DNA from: Marinobacterium alkalitolerans
GTDB lineage: Bacteria; Pseudomonadota; Gammaproteobacteria; Pseudomonadales; Balneatricaceae
Assembly: GCF_017776525.1 (NCBI RefSeq)
Contig: NZ_JACVEW010000002.1
Span: 124,001-188,000, forward strand
DNA: 64,000 nt
Direction: 5' to 3'
Below are positions 51,041 through 62,106 of the stretch, one piece after another. The notes beneath the pieces were generated by a model. It was not told where the DNA came from. It made no database searches and saw nothing but the letters and a program-made list of their open reading frames with translations. Each line of letters starts with the position of its first letter. The first letter of the stretch is position 1. A program made the position numbers and the translations under genes.

Positions 51041-52618
51041 TCAGTTTTTTTGCTTTGACCAGAACTGTTGAGCCAATTCACTGAAGCTCGTGGCAACGCC
51101 CAGAACCTTGCTGCTTGTTAGCGCGCTGGTGTTAACGGTTTCAAGGTTTTGCTCAGACATGTCTCTGATCGAGACGACACTGCGGCTGATCTCATCAGCG
51201 ACTGAGCTTTGCTGCTCTACCGCGGCCGCGATCTGAGTACTCATGTCATTGATACGCTCGATCGCCACCCAGATGGCTTCCAGTGATGAAGCAGCTTCAC
51301 CGCCCTGGCCGACACAGCTCTGAGTTCTGGCTTCGCCTGCATGCATGGCTTCTACTGCCGAAGCTGAGCTGCGCTGGAGATGGCCGATCATGCTCCTGAT
51401 CTCTTCCGTTGAGGTGGCAGTTCGGCTGGCAAGCGAGCGCACCTCGTCCGCGACCACTGAAAAGCCACGGCCGGCTTCGCCTGCTCGCGCAGCTTCAATA
51501 GCAGCGTTCAGTGCCAGCAGGTTAGTCTGTTCAGCAATCTCGTTGATCACATCCAGTACTCTGGATATGTCATTACTGCGGCTCTTCACATCGTCAATGA
51601 CCCGTGCCGCTTCACTTATCTCATGTTGCAGCTCTCGAATAGAGGTCACCGTATCTTCAACAACACCCCGCCCGGTCCCTGCCTGGCGTCGACCTTCCTC
51701 AGCTGAGCTGGAGGTATGCTGGGCATTATCGGACACTTCCTGGATGCTGGCTGACATTTCATTGACGGCCGCGGCTACCTGGTCTGCTTCGGCAAACTGC
51801 TTTTCAACTCCCGCCTTGGAGCGCACGATGGCCTGATCCATCTGATGGGAGCTGTCCATCATCTGTTTGGAGGAGTCGGCAATGCGGCCAATCAAGCCAG
51901 CTGTTTCGGACTCCAGTGATTTAAAGGCCAACAGGATTTGCCCCCAGTCATCATTTCTGCCCGTGTAGACATAGCGGCCAACCGGATTGTTAATAACGTC
52001 CTGAGCCCTCTTTGTGACGGCTTTCAAGGGGCGCAAACTATAGTGTTGTCCGGCCAATGCGATCACAACGCCCACACCCGCAAGGAGCATTCGAAAGGCA
52101 TCATCGATGGAAAGCGTAAAGGCCAGGCCAATCGTCATCAGCGGTACCAGCCACCAGAGAAGGATCTGAGTAGTGGCCGACATTTTTGACTTGAGCTGCC
52201 TGGGCTGTTTGCCCTCCAGTAGCTTGGGATAGATCTCTTCAGCCCGCTTGACGTATTCACGGCTTGGCTTGCGACGGACGGACTGATACTCGGCGACCGC
52301 TCCATTTTTTTCAATCGGCGTTACATAGGCATCCACCCAGTAATGGTTGCCATTTTTGCATCGGTTTTTCACCATACCCATCCAGGACTCGCCCTGACGG
52401 ACCGATGACCACAAATGCCCGAAAGCGGCCGGGGGCATGTCCGGGTGGCGCACCATGTTATGGTTCTTGCCGATGAGCTCACTCTGTTCAAAACCGCTGA
52501 CCTTGATGAAGTCATCATTGACGTAGGTAATGGCACCCTTCAGGTCTGTCGTTGAGAGAATGTTGGCGTTACTGGAGTAGTCTTCTTCCACCTGAGAGAC
52601 GGGCAGGTTCTTTTTCAT
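51041..52618 (-). CDS. PAS-domain chemoreceptor (Aer type)
   Basis: A 525-residue methyl-accepting chemotaxis protein with an N-terminal cytoplasmic PAS domain (about 15-120: [38 protein letters not shown]) as in the aerotaxis receptor Aer. Two close membrane helices lie at about 150-190, followed by a HAMP-like region and a signalling domain with [20 protein letters not shown]. Aer proteins bind FAD in the PAS domain and sense redox state or oxygen. It has no periplasmic domain. It is convergent with the OmpR-type regulator and divergent from the sensor kinase at 52.9 kb. Confidence 0.93.
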   Translation of the reverse strand: MKKNLPVSQVEEDYSSNANILSTTDLKGAITYVNDDFIKVSGFEQSELIGKNHNMVRHPDMPPAAFGHLWSSVRQGESWMGMVKNRCKNGNHYWVDAYVTPIEKNGAVAEYQSVRRKPSREYVKRAEEIYPKLLEGKQPRQLKSKMSATTQILLWWLVPLMTIGLAFTLSIDDAFRMLLAGVGVVIALAGQHYSLRPLKAVTKRAQDVINNPVGRYVYTGRNDDWGQILLAFKSLESETAGLIGRIADSSKQMMDSSHQMDQAIVRSKAGVEKQFAEADQVAAAVNEMSASIQEVSDNAQHTSSSAEEGRRQAGTGRGVVEDTVTSIRELQHEISEAARVIDDVKSRSNDISRVLDVINEIAEQTNLLALNAAIEAARAGEAGRGFSVVADEVRSLASRTATSTEEIRSMIGHLQRSSASAVEAMHAGEARTQSCVGQGGEAASSLEAIWVAIERINDMSTQIAAAVEQQSSVADEISRSVVSIRDMSEQNLETVNTSALTSSKVLGVATSFSELAQQFWSKQKN

Positions 52619-52701
52619 TGGCCTTTGGCTCCGTTGTTCGATAGGGCAACACGTTCTGCCCTTGTACGCCTGATACTAATGTTAAGGTCAGGGCCGACAA
52701 T

Positions 52702-52721
52702 CAAAGTGTTTCCAAAGTGTT
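52702..52721. promoter_or_regulatory. Direct repeats of CAAAGTGTT in a divergent promoter region
   Basis: CAAAGTGTT occurs at 52702-52710 and 52713-52721, an 11-bp period, as expected of tandem half-sites of OmpR-family regulators. It lies in the 282-bp region between the Aer-type receptor and the sensor kinase. An orphan OmpR-type regulator is encoded 2 kb away. Confidence 0.45.
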
Positions 52722-52900
52722 ACGTTCCATAAGGGCTTATTGGTTCAGCCCTATATTAGAGGTCAATTAAAGCGACAGTCGTTGCTATCTCGTCACTCTG
52801 CCTGGCATACCCGGTTTGATGGTTTCCAACCGGTTCCATGGTTATATTGGGCGTTTGCAAGTTGGGTGTGTCTGCGAATCTGAGCAGGGGATTGTTACTT

Positions 52901-55072
52901 ATGAGCCGGTTATGGGCGCTGCTGGTCTTTGGCATCTTGACCGGATGCATGCTGTTGTTAAGTACGCACTGGATGGTCAGCAGTGAGATTCGGCAAGAAA
53001 TGTTGCTGCATGCTCAAAGGCAGCACGCGTTGGTGCAGGATACGATCCGGCGTTTCAAGTCTAGTCAGGAGAGCCTGATTGGGGCATTGACTCAACACTC
53101 TGCGGTAAAAAACTTCGCCAGCGCTGAAGATGATGCTAACGAGCTGCTGCTCCACACAACACATGCACATCAGTCGATAATGCAGTTGCGTGTTCTTGAT
53201 ACCGATGGTCATGAACGATACAGGGTTGATCGAAGTTTAACTGGAACAGTGAAGCTTGTTCCGCAAGAGGAACTTCAGAGCAAGAGCCATCGCTATTATA
53301 CCCGCTCATTTATGACGCTTGAGAAAGGCGAGATTGGCTACTCGCAGTTTGACCTTAACATGGAGCATGGAAAGCTTGAGCAGCCGTTTAATCCGACCTT
53401 GCGAATAGGCACTCCAATCATCCGTGAGGACCGAGTCGTTGGCTATCTGGTTATCAACTATTACATGGAAGGTTGGGACGATTATTTCGGCAGCTTCGCC
53501 GACACTGATGTGTTTATCGTGGACCAGGATGATCATTTCCTGCATCACCCCGAAGGTGAATGGGCCTGGTCAGGGTATAGTGAACCTCCGCGTACGGCTG
53601 GTCAGTATTTCAAAGGGTTGAATGCAGGTGACGTGTTGCAGGGTCGAGATGCTGTCAGCTGGATTGACGATTCGACAATAGCGCTGCCTCTGGATCTCTT
53701 TGGCCAATCCGTATTGGCTCTCTACCGTCAGCGCACGCCTGTTGATTCACTGGTATTTGAAAAGCTTTATCAGTTTGGGGGCATTTCACTGGTCGCGCTA
53801 CTGCTGGTGATGGTGCCTGCAGGCCGATTGATATATGTGGGGTTTCGGCAGGTTCAGGAAGAGCGAGATAAAGAGCAGGAGCAGGCTTACTTCATTCAGC
53901 AGGTGTTTGAAAATACGTTTGATGGTCTGGTGGTGCTCAGTCCTCAGGGGACGATAGTGCGCGCAAACAGAGCCGTATCGGAGGTGTTTGGTTACTCATG
54001 CGAAGAACTGTTGCGCCAGAATATCAATGAACTGGTGGCGCTGCCTCACCGGATGCAGCGCGATGCCGGGCTGAATGGGTTCTTAGCCCACTCAAGGTCC
54101 TTGGCCGGTGAGGACCGAGAAGTAGAGGGATTTCATGCTGATGGCTCTACCTTGCCGGTATCCATCGCCTTCACCCAGGTCAGCATTGGGCGGGCACCTC
54201 ATTTTATTGGCACCATCCGCGACCTTTCATTGATCAGAAGCCTTGAGCAGGAAGCGCGCCAGAAAGAGAGCATGATGACTCATCAGGCCAAGCTTGCGGC
54301 CTTGGGTGAAATGCTGGTCGCCATTGCACATCAGTGGCGTCAGCCGTTACATGGAATTGGGCTGATTGTTCAGGATGTTGTTCTGGCTCATGAGAAGGAC
54401 AGGTTGACGCCTGATTATCTTCACGAGGCCCAGGATGAGGTGATGGGGCAGCTTGAATACCTGTCCGATACGATCGATGAGTTCAGGCGCTTCTTCGGAG
54501 ACGAGGGGCGCGTGCAGTCGTGCAATCTTGCTGGAGTCGTGGCTCAAATTCAGCGCTTATTCAGTCCCCAGCTAAAAGCACATAGCCTGGGCCTGGCGTA
54601 TCGGCTTGCGTCCGATGCAGCGTGCAGCAAGGAGGTTGAGCTAACTGACCTGGTAAGGCTCGATGAACTCACCATTACCAACCGGCCGGCCGAAATCAAG
54701 CAGCTCTTGCTCAACCTGATTGCCAATGCACGAGAAGCAATAGAGCAGCTCGAACGTCCTGCCGCATCTCAGCAGGTCATCACCATTGAGTTTTCGGCAT
54801 CGGGCAGTCACGTTTTCATTTCGGTGATGGACAGAGCGGGCGGAGTTGATACCGACCTGGCATCGCGAATGTTTGAGCCTTATGTCACGAGCAAGCGAAA
54901 TGGCACCGGGCTTGGTCTGTTCATTGCCAGAGCGCTGGCAGAGCGGCGTTTGAATGGTGAGCTCAGCTATACACGCTTAAAAGCAGATGAAAGCCAGCCA
55001 CACTCTGGAAGCTGTTTTACGCTCAGCTTGCCCAGGTTGCTGGAAACGCCTTTCGAAGGTGGAACCTCCTGA
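52901..55072 (+). CDS. Membrane PAS sensor histidine kinase
   Basis: A 723-residue kinase. A first membrane helix (about 5-25), a large periplasmic sensor of about 260 residues (dCache-like, with QLRVLDTDGHERYRVDR and a second-half segment DVFIVDQDDHFLHHPEG), a second helix near 295-315, a PAS domain (about 340-455) and a phospho-accepting helix LAALGEMLVAIAHQWRQPLHGIG are visible. The HATPase domain has NLIANAREAIEQ and NGTGLGLFIARAL. The HQWRQPL form of the H-box is typical of a proteobacterial group related to NtrB. ATG 52901 is preferred because the membrane helix follows at once; the frame opens 21 codons earlier. No response regulator is fused. Confidence 0.9.
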   Translation: MSRLWALLVFGILTGCMLLLSTHWMVSSEIRQEMLLHAQRQHALVQDTIRRFKSSQESLIGALTQHSAVKNFASAEDDANELLLHTTHAHQSIMQLRVLDTDGHERYRVDRSLTGTVKLVPQEELQSKSHRYYTRSFMTLEKGEIGYSQFDLNMEHGKLEQPFNPTLRIGTPIIREDRVVGYLVINYYMEGWDDYFGSFADTDVFIVDQDDHFLHHPEGEWAWSGYSEPPRTAGQYFKGLNAGDVLQGRDAVSWIDDSTIALPLDLFGQSVLALYRQRTPVDSLVFEKLYQFGGISLVALLLVMVPAGRLIYVGFRQVQEERDKEQEQAYFIQQVFENTFDGLVVLSPQGTIVRANRAVSEVFGYSCEELLRQNINELVALPHRMQRDAGLNGFLAHSRSLAGEDREVEGFHADGSTLPVSIAFTQVSIGRAPHFIGTIRDLSLIRSLEQEARQKESMMTHQAKLAALGEMLVAIAHQWRQPLHGIGLIVQDVVLAHEKDRLTPDYLHEAQDEVMGQLEYLSDTIDEFRRFFGDEGRVQSCNLAGVVAQIQRLFSPQLKAHSLGLAYRLASDAACSKEVELTDLVRLDELTITNRPAEIKQLLLNLIANAREAIEQLERPAASQQVITIEFSASGSHVFISVMDRAGGVDTDLASRMFEPYVTSKRNGTGLGLFIARALAERRLNGELSYTRLKADESQPHSGSCFTLSLPRLLETPFEGGTS

Positions 55073-55236
55073 TAATGCATCCGTTTCAGTCTCCCCAGAC
55101 AGGGTGTTTTGCAAGCATGCGACAGAGCTTTTCTCAGAAGTAAGCCAAGGTTGTTGGTACGGATCGAAGCCGTTTACGAATGCGACCCAAATGATATTCA
55201 ATCGCGGCATGTAACAGTATGGCTGCTATTGTAAAA

Positions 55237-55262
55237 CGTATGAACACCTTCATACGCCTTTT
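55237..55262 (+). terminator. Probable terminator after the sensor kinase
   Basis: CGTATGAA and TTCATACG form a perfect 8-bp stem with a CACC loop, followed by CCTTTTGCTT. It lies 165 bases after the kinase stop and 20-30 bases before the hybrid kinase start, so it could also attenuate the latter. Confidence 0.6.
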
Positions 55263-55284
55263 GCTTCAGTAGCGAGTGACGATC

Positions 55285-58200
55285 ATGAAATGGCCAGCGT
55301 GGGTAACTGTGTGGCTGGGCCTTTGCTTGCTGGCGGTACCTTTGACAAGCTGGTCGCTGGAGTCTGAGCCGCAAGCCTACAGGTATTTGACCGAAGATGA
55401 GCAGGCTTGGCTTGAACAGCATCCGGTCATACGAATAGGCGTGGACCCGGACTGGCGGCCATTTGAGTTCGTTGACCCGCGGGCCGGATACCAGGGCATT
55501 ATCGCTGACTACGTAGGGCTGTTATCGGAGCGACTTGGGGTTCAGTTTGAACCTCAGCAGGCAGCAACCTGGAGCGAGGTGCTCGCTAAATACGACCGTG
55601 GCGAGATCGACTTGATTCCCGGGTTGTCTTCAACCTTCGAACGCCGTAAGCGTTTTCTGTTTACACAGCCGTACATGAATATACCCACGGTTGTGATTAC
55701 ACGCCGTGAAACGCAGGTTTTACCGAGTCTGCTGGCATTTCAAAGTCTCAAACTGGGCGCTGTTGAAGGTTATGCCGTAACGGACTGGTTGTCAGAAAAC
55801 TACCCGGATGTCAGCCCGGTTCTGGTCCGGTCGATCAGCCAGGGGTTGCGGCAAGTTTCAGATGGCGAACTGGACGGTATGCTGGTCAACCGGTTTTCAG
55901 CGCTTGAGCGGGCCGATGCTCTGGGAATAACCAACCTCAAAATCAATTCGACAACCAGCTTTACCTATTCGTTATCGCTCGGGGTTCGTCAAGACTGGCC
56001 TGAGCTGGTGCGTATTCTCGATAAAGCACTTGCCAGTATCGAACCTTCCACAAAGGATGCCATTCGTAACGATTGGATCGGCGTCAGGCTGGATTTGACA
56101 GCAGGCCTGGGGCTTGAAGACAAGGAGTCGGTACCGCTTCTGCTGTTGGCCTCCATAACGCTAAGCATTTTGCTTGGCGTTGTTGTATTGAGCGGGTTTT
56201 TGGTCCGTCACAAGGCGGATGCGCTCGCATTATACCAGTCGGGCAAACTCCGCCTGTTCGGGGTGCTGGGTATCGGCTCCGTACTAATGCTGGTGCTTGC
56301 CCTGGCGTGGTATTCGCTTCAGCGTGAGGAGGCGATTGCACGCCAACGTGCTGCTGAAGGCATCAGCAGTGTGCTCCAGTCAACACATGATGCGCTCAGG
56401 TACTGGGTGGCAGGGCAGTTAAGGATGGTTGCACTGATCGCAAATGAAGTGGACGCGGGTGCTTTCCTCGTTTCTGAAACTGCAACGGCTTCTGTAGAAA
56501 GAAGGAGTGCGCCCGGCAGGTCTGAGCTCGGCATTCCCGAAAGTATTCCAAACGGCTGGGAACTGACGCTGGCTTTACGTGATGAGACCCTTGTACTGGA
56601 TGGTGGTGCACCTGTTGGCCAGCTTATGAAACAGGGTCTGAAAACCGCTCTTGATGATGGAATTCCTGTTTTTATTCCGCCGCAAAGGGAACCTGGCACA
56701 GATAGGGTTCGCCTCTACTTTGCGGCCCCCGTCAAGGATGAGCAAGGGAGGGTGGTAGCAGCCGTTATTGCAAGTGTGCCCCCTCGGAGCGAGTTTGCGC
56801 GTATTCTGCTCAATGGTCAGATTGGCTCTAAAGGGGAGACCTATGCACTGAATGCCCAGGGTTACATGATCTCTGAAACACGTTTTGGCAAGGCGCTTGA
56901 GAGGGCGGGCCTGCTTGAAGATGGGCAATCCAGCATTTTGAATCTCAGGTTGGCTAATCCTGCGTTTTTGGTGGATGGAGAAAGTGGGTATTCAGGGAGG
57001 CAGGAGTCAGTAGTGCTGACCCGTGTTGGCCAGGCTCTGGCCACTGGCGGGACCGGCATGCTGCTTTCGGGAAGTGAGAGCTATCGCGGGGTGCCGGTGC
57101 TCAGTGCCTGGCGCTGGGATGCGGATCTGGGGCTGGGGTTGATTACGGAGATGGATGAGGCGGAAGCCCTGGCGGGCTATCGAGTGTCACGAAACACTCT
57201 CTACTCGGTTGTTGGCGTAACGCTTTTCCTGACGATCTGGCTGATGGCCTTCAGTGCGTGGATTGGGGACAGGGCAAACCGAGCTTTGGCTCGGTCCAGA
57301 GATGAGCTGGAAAGCAAGGTGGAGGCGCGCACTTGCGAGCTGAAAAAAAGCCGGGAGCAGTTTCATGCGCTAATGGAATCCGCTCCTGATGCGATGATTG
57401 TGACGAGCGAATCAGGAGAAATCCTGATGATTAATCGTGAGGCAGAGCGCCTGTTTGGTTATGAGCGCAACGAGATGATAGGCCAGCCTGTTGAGATGCT
57501 GTTGCCCAGTGAGGTGCGGTATAAGCACGTAATTCATCGTCACAAGTTTTCTGGTGAGTCCCGGGCAAGTCCATCGGGGCAGACGCCGGTGCTGAAGGCT
57601 GAAACAAAAAATGGCACGCTGGTGCCGGTTGAAATCAGTTTAAGTCCGATAGAAACCGATGATGGCCTGGTGGTGGACATCGCGTTAAGGGACGTAACGA
57701 AACGCCACAAGGCGGAGATGGAGCTGGCCAGGGCCAAGGAAGTGGCTGAAGAAGCTACCCGGGCGAAATCCCGTTTTCTGGCGAATATGTCACACGAAAT
57801 TCGCACCCCGATGAATGCAATCATGGGGATGTCATACCTGGCACTTCAAACCAGCCTTGATCCTCAGCAGCGGAGCTATATTCAGAAAGTCCATCGTTCG
57901 GCCGAAGCGTTGCTGGGCATCCTGAATGACATTCTGGATTTTTCAAAAATCGAAGCCGGCAAGTTGCAACTTGAGCAGACCGGTTTTCGTCTTGAGGACG
58001 TTCTGGACAACCTTGCCAGCCTTATAGGCCTGAAGGCCGATGAAAAAGGCCTCGAGCTGGTGTTCGATTATCCTCCCGACTTACCCAGCGCGCTTGTGGG
58101 AGACCCGCTGAGGCTTGGACAGATCTTGATCAACCTGGGTAACAATGCCGTCAAGTTTACCGAAGCCGGTGAGATCGTGGTCAGAGCCCGGGTAGCCGAG

Positions 58201-59979
58201 GAGTTTGATGAGAGCCTGGTGCTGCAATTTGATGTGCAGGACACGGGTATTGGTATGACGGCTGAACAGCAGGCAAGACTATTCGCCTCTTTTTCACAAG
58301 CCGATTCATCCACGACGCGCAAGTATGGTGGCACAGGCCTGGGACTGGCAATCAGTAAAGGCCTCATTGAACGTATGGGGGGCAGGGTTTGGCTCGAGAG
58401 TGAGCTTGGGAAGGGCAGTTGCTTCCGTTTTACGGTACGACTTGGCAAACAGAAGCCTGCAGTCATCACCCGGCAATCAGAATGCTCAGCGCTGGGAGAT
58501 ATTCATGTGCTTCTAGTGGATGACAACGAGGCTTCCAGAGATGTTTTGACAGCGATGTTGACATCCTTTGGCATGCGCGTTGATCGGGCTGAGAATGGTG
58601 ATGCGGCGCTTGACAAGCTTGAGGCTAACCTCGAGCACGACTCTTATCAATTGCTGCTGCTGGACTGGAAAATGCCCGGAATGAATGGCGTAGAGCTTGC
58701 AAAAACAATGCAGGAAAGGGCCTGCGCTGTCAGGGTGCCAGTCATCATTATGACTACCGCCTATGGGCGGGAAGAAGCGCGGCAAGCAGCAGCGGGAGTC
58801 GATATAAGCGGTTTTATCAGCAAACCGGTAACGCCCTCAAGTTTACTGGACGGGATCATGGTGAGCCTGGGGCACCAGGAGGCTGCCTCCAGTACCCGGT
58901 ACACTCACCGTGATGATGTCAGCACCTTGAGCAAAGGCCTTCAGGGAGCCCATCTCCTTGTCGTTGAAGATAACGACTTGAATCAGGAGTTGGTACTTGA
59001 ATTGCTCAATACACACGGAATTACTGCAGAGCTGGCAAAGAACGGGAAGGAAGCGCTGGACTGGTTGTCCAAAGAGGCCTTTGATGGCGTGCTAATGGAC
59101 TGCCAAATGCCGGTTATGGATGGTTATGAGGCGACTCGGCAGATTCGCCAGAATCCTGCATGGGAGGCGTTGCCTGTACTGGCCATGACCGCGAACGCAA
59201 TGGCCGGGGATCGTGAAAAGGTGCTGGCAGTGGGCATGAATGACCACATCAGCAAGCCAATCAATGTACGAAACATGTTTGAAACCCTGGCGAAGTGGGT
59301 ACGCCCGCTTCACCCGGACGCACGACCCGTTCAGAGCAGGGGGGATGCTCGGTCTGAGAACCCCGGTGACAGTCTCCCTGATTTGCCAGGTATTGATCTG
59401 GCCGCGGGACTGGCAACCTGTGAGGGGAATAGGGCGCTTTATCGCAAGCTGCTGTTGAAGTTCAAAACCGGACAGAGCGCGTTTGCTGCCAATTTCAGAG
59501 ATGCCTGGGGCTCTGGTGACACTGTGGAAGCTGAGCGTTTGGCCCACACTCTCAAAGCAGGTGCCGGAAGTGTGGGGGCGCTCCATGTGCACGCAGCAGC
59601 GGAGTCTCTTGAGAGGGCGTGCCAAGCAGATGCTCGACATGACAAGGTTGAAGGCCTCTTGTTGGCGCTGGAACCAGAGCTCAAAACTGTCTTGAATGGG
59701 TTGAGCGGGCTGAGTATTACCTCGCAGGGACAGGCAGTGGATCAGCAGGCGTTTGATCGCGGGCGGGTGCTCGAGCTGCTGGCTGAGATGACTTATTTCG
59801 CCGAGATGTCCGATACTCGAGCGAAGGATATGCTCAAGGCGCTGAAGGCACTTCGCGGTAGTCGAGCCTATGGCAAAGCACTTGATGAAATATCATCCAG
59901 GCTGGATGAATATCATTTCGACGATGTTGTTCAGTTGTCCAGAAAGCTCAAGCAAGGCCTGGAGAAAAGACGGGTTTGA
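55285..59979 (+). CDS. BvgS-like hybrid sensor kinase with periplasmic SBP domain, two receivers and HPt
   Basis: A protein of about 1564 residues from ATG 55285 (GTG 55276 adds three). Order: signal peptide (1-25); periplasmic type II binding domain (about 45-270: [23 protein letters not shown]); two membrane helices (about 290-350); a second periplasmic Cache-like region (about 360-640); a helix near 645-665; PAS (about 700-820); HisKA with [24 protein letters not shown]; HATPase with [12 protein letters not shown] and [19 protein letters not shown]; receiver 1 with [13 protein letters not shown]; receiver 2 with [15 protein letters not shown]; and a C-terminal HPt domain with [16 protein letters not shown] full four-step phosphorelay is therefore inside one protein; the final target may be the HD-GYP regulator 170 bases downstream. 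Confidence 0.94.
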   Translation: MKWPAWVTVWLGLCLLAVPLTSWSLESEPQAYRYLTEDEQAWLEQHPVIRIGVDPDWRPFEFVDPRAGYQGIIADYVGLLSERLGVQFEPQQAATWSEVLAKYDRGEIDLIPGLSSTFERRKRFLFTQPYMNIPTVVITRRETQVLPSLLAFQSLKLGAVEGYAVTDWLSENYPDVSPVLVRSISQGLRQVSDGELDGMLVNRFSALERADALGITNLKINSTTSFTYSLSLGVRQDWPELVRILDKALASIEPSTKDAIRNDWIGVRLDLTAGLGLEDKESVPLLLLASITLSILLGVVVLSGFLVRHKADALALYQSGKLRLFGVLGIGSVLMLVLALAWYSLQREEAIARQRAAEGISSVLQSTHDALRYWVAGQLRMVALIANEVDAGAFLVSETATASVERRSAPGRSELGIPESIPNGWELTLALRDETLVLDGGAPVGQLMKQGLKTALDDGIPVFIPPQREPGTDRVRLYFAAPVKDEQGRVVAAVIASVPPRSEFARILLNGQIGSKGETYALNAQGYMISETRFGKALERAGLLEDGQSSILNLRLANPAFLVDGESGYSGRQESVVLTRVGQALATGGTGMLLSGSESYRGVPVLSAWRWDADLGLGLITEMDEAEALAGYRVSRNTLYSVVGVTLFLTIWLMAFSAWIGDRANRALARSRDELESKVEARTCELKKSREQFHALMESAPDAMIVTSESGEILMINREAERLFGYERNEMIGQPVEMLLPSEVRYKHVIHRHKFSGESRASPSGQTPVLKAETKNGTLVPVEISLSPIETDDGLVVDIALRDVTKRHKAEMELARAKEVAEEATRAKSRFLANMSHEIRTPMNAIMGMSYLALQTSLDPQQRSYIQKVHRSAEALLGILNDILDFSKIEAGKLQLEQTGFRLEDVLDNLASLIGLKADEKGLELVFDYPPDLPSALVGDPLRLGQILINLGNNAVKFTEAGEIVVRARVAEEFDESLVLQFDVQDTGIGMTAEQQARLFASFSQADSSTTRKYGGTGLGLAISKGLIERMGGRVWLESELGKGSCFRFTVRLGKQKPAVITRQSECSALGDIHVLLVDDNEASRDVLTAMLTSFGMRVDRAENGDAALDKLEANLEHDSYQLLLLDWKMPGMNGVELAKTMQERACAVRVPVIIMTTAYGREEARQAAAGVDISGFISKPVTPSSLLDGIMVSLGHQEAASSTRYTHRDDVSTLSKGLQGAHLLVVEDNDLNQELVLELLNTHGITAELAKNGKEALDWLSKEAFDGVLMDCQMPVMDGYEATRQIRQNPAWEALPVLAMTANAMAGDREKVLAVGMNDHISKPINVRNMFETLAKWVRPLHPDARPVQSRGDARSENPGDSLPDLPGIDLAAGLATCEGNRALYRKLLLKFKTGQSAFAANFRDAWGSGDTVEAERLAHTLKAGAGSVGALHVHAAAESLERACQADARHDKVEGLLLALEPELKTVLNGLSGLSITSQGQAVDQQAFDRGRVLELLAEMTYFAEMSDTRAKDMLKALKALRGSRAYGKALDEISSRLDEYHFDDVVQLSRKLKQGLEKRRV

Positions 59980-60148
59980 TTATGCAAAAGCTACGGGCTC
60001 GATCTTCGGCTATTATTCAAGCGTGATAAGGAAATTGAGAGGTGCTCTGACTTGCCACACTGCCAGAGGAAAGGTGCCTGGTATGGCATGCTGTCCATGT
60101 TTCAGCAGCACCTAAGGGCAGCCCGTGGTGTAGAAGAGGTGCCAGCTC

Positions 60149-61201
60149 ATGGCCGAAGAAAATACTAGTGCGACGATTTTGATCGTTGATGATACACCGG
60201 AAAATATCGATATCCTCAACGACATTCTGAGGCCCTCCTATCGGGTAACAGTAGCTCTGAACGGCATGAAAGCCATTGCCATTGCAGCAAGCAGCCCTCC
60301 GCCCGACCTGATTTTGCTCGATATCATGATGCCCGAAATGGATGGCTATGAAGTGATTCGACGGCTGAAGAGCAACCCTGCCACTGCCCGGATCCCCGTG
60401 ATTTTTGTCACAGCCAAGACAGACGTAAGCGATGAGGAAAAAGGCTTGCAGCTGGGAGCTGTTGACTACATCAGCAAGCCAATAAGTCCGCCAATCGTCA
60501 AAGCCCGCATAAAGACGCACCTTGCGTTGTATGACCAGAACCGTGCGCTTGAAAGCAAAGTCCGGGCTCGAACTGCAGCGCTGAGGGACTCCCGGCTCCA
60601 GATCATCAGGCGCCTTGGAAGGGCCGCAGAGTTCAAGGATAACGAGACCGGCCAGCATGTGATGAGAATGAGTCATTACGCACACATTCTCGCTGCTGCG
60701 AGGGGCATGGATGAGGCCTGGTGCAGTCTGATTCTGGAAGCGGCACCCATGCATGATATTGGCAAAATCGGTGTGCCAGACCAGATTCTGTTAAAGCCTG
60801 GCAAGCTGACTCAAGAGGAGTGGAGCATCATGAAGCGGCACCCGGAGTTCGGAGCCGAAATCCTGGGGCGCCATGACTCGGACCTGCTCCGGATGGCGCG
60901 CAGTATAGCCCAAAACCATCATGAGAAATGGGATGGCAGCGGTTACCCCGGAGGCCTGAAAGGGCAGGATATCCCGATTGAAGGGCGTATTGTAGCTGTG
61001 GCCGATGTGTTTGATGCGCTAACCACGGAGCGCCCTTACAAGCATGCCTGGCCGGTGGATGAGGCTCTTGATTACCTGCGGCAGGAGGCCGGACGCCATT
61101 TTGATCCGGACCTTATTCCTCTATTCATGGACTCTCTGCCATCCATCCTGGAAGTGAAGGCCCGTTATGCCGAGCACGTTCCTCTTGATGATGTGAATTG
61201 A
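60149..61201 (+). CDS. Response regulator with HD-GYP c-di-GMP phosphodiesterase domain
   Basis: A 350-residue RpfG-type protein. The receiver domain (about 8-125) has VDD, phospho-acceptor Asp in LILLDIMMPEMDGYE and Lys in ISKPI; a short coiled linker follows, then an HD-GYP domain (about 150-335) with MHDIGKIGVPDQILLKPGKL (HD) and HHEKWDGSGYPGGLKGQDI (GYP). All metal and substrate motifs are intact, so it should hydrolyse c-di-GMP. GAGG precedes the ATG. It follows the BvgS-like kinase, its likely phosphate donor, and would oppose the GGDEF proteins at 12.8 and 22.4 kb. Confidence 0.95.
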   Translation: MAEENTSATILIVDDTPENIDILNDILRPSYRVTVALNGMKAIAIAASSPPPDLILLDIMMPEMDGYEVIRRLKSNPATARIPVIFVTAKTDVSDEEKGLQLGAVDYISKPISPPIVKARIKTHLALYDQNRALESKVRARTAALRDSRLQIIRRLGRAAEFKDNETGQHVMRMSHYAHILAAARGMDEAWCSLILEAAPMHDIGKIGVPDQILLKPGKLTQEEWSIMKRHPEFGAEILGRHDSDLLRMARSIAQNHHEKWDGSGYPGGLKGQDIPIEGRIVAVADVFDALTTERPYKHAWPVDEALDYLRQEAGRHFDPDLIPLFMDSLPSILEVKARYAEHVPLDDVN

Positions 61202-61546
61202 TCAGGCATTGGTGACATCTGCTTTTTGGCAACAGCTCGAAGCCCTGACAGTGGACTCGCCAGTTAATGCTTATCAGCATGCAGTTATTTCTCACTCTGC
61301 GGTACAGGGCTTTTGAGTCCGTTCAAGGGAATAACTAAACAGTTTTTCCAAGATTAGTATTTTGCATTTACCACGCGCACCAGTATCCCGCCGAACGCAA
61401 TCTCACCAATAGAAATTCCAATGATTTTAAGGGCCTGCCCTGGTTGCCAAGTCTCGCTTCACGTTTCCCCTTTAGCGCTTTTCACGTTGAGCCTGCTCTG
61501 GCTCAAAACCACCCGCATACCACCGCCCCAAGTGCCCTTGAGCGCC
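61202..61546. other. Non-coding region upstream of the mraZ promoter
   Basis: About 345 bases after the HD-GYP gene hold no convincing gene on either strand. The mra promoter and its boxes lie in the last 90 bases before mraZ and are listed separately. Confidence 0.6.
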
Positions 61547-61575
61547 TTGCATCCACTGGTCTTACTACCTATAGT
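61547..61575 (+). promoter_or_regulatory. Sigma70 promoter of the mra/fts (dcw) cluster
   Basis: TTGCAT at 61547-61552 and TATAGT at 61570-61575 are separated by 17 bases, close to the sigma70 ideal. The expected start, about 61582, lies right before the MraZ boxes, so MraZ bound there would block initiation. Confidence 0.8.
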
Positions 61576-61583
61576 GTCGCTTA

Positions 61584-61618
61584 GTGGGAAAAAGTGGATC
61601 AATGTGGGGAATTTTGGG
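61584..61618 (+). promoter_or_regulatory. MraZ box array (four repeats, 10-bp period)
   Basis: GTGGG (61584), GTGGA (61594), GTGGG (61604) and TTGGG (61614) follow each other every 10 bases, the spacing and sequence bound by the MraZ ring in other proteobacteria. They lie between the promoter and mraZ, giving autoregulation. Confidence 0.88.
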
Positions 61619-61634
61619 TGCTGCGGTGGGAATA

Positions 61635-62087
61635 ATGTTCCGCGGAGTGAATCCGATCAATCTGGACGCCAAGGGTCGTATGGCATTGCCGTCTCGCTAT
61701 CGCGAGTCGGTGCGAAGCCATTGCGAGGGCCGCATGGTGGTGACGATTGATACCGAAGACCCTTGCCTGCTGCTGTATCCACAGCCTGAGTGGGATGAAA
61801 TCCAGGCAAAAATCGACAGCCTGCCCAGTTTCAACAAGTCGGTTCGGCGCATTCAGCGTCTGCTGACCGGGCATGCGACGGATCTGGAGCTGGACGCCAA
61901 CGGGCGAATGCTCCTGCCGGCGCCGCTGCGGGATTATGCCCAACTGGATAAAAAAATCATCCTGCTGGGGCAGGGCAACAAGTTTGAAATCTGGAGCGAA
62001 GCGCTCTGGAACAGCACTCGGGACGAGTATCTGCAGGCGGAAGACAGCGAAGACATTCCGGCTGAATTGCAGACTCTGTCGCTTTAA
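61635..62087 (+). CDS. mraZ: MraZ transcriptional regulator
   Basis: A 150-residue protein with two AbrB-like SpoVT halves: FRGVNPINLDAKGRMALPSRYRE near the start, and the second copy LTGHATDLELDANGRMLLPAPLRDYAQL near 75-105. MraZ forms ring-shaped oligomers that bind the GTGGG repeats upstream and represses the dcw cluster. ATG 61635 is chosen because the family starts MFRG and GGTGGGA lies before it; the longer frame to 61584 runs through the operator. rsmH follows 19 bases downstream. Confidence 0.95.
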   Translation: MFRGVNPINLDAKGRMALPSRYRESVRSHCEGRMVVTIDTEDPCLLLYPQPEWDEIQAKIDSLPSFNKSVRRIQRLLTGHATDLELDANGRMLLPAPLRDYAQLDKKIILLGQGNKFEIWSEALWNSTRDEYLQAEDSEDIPAELQTLSL

Positions 62088-62106
62088 CTGACGGACTGGA
62101 AATACG

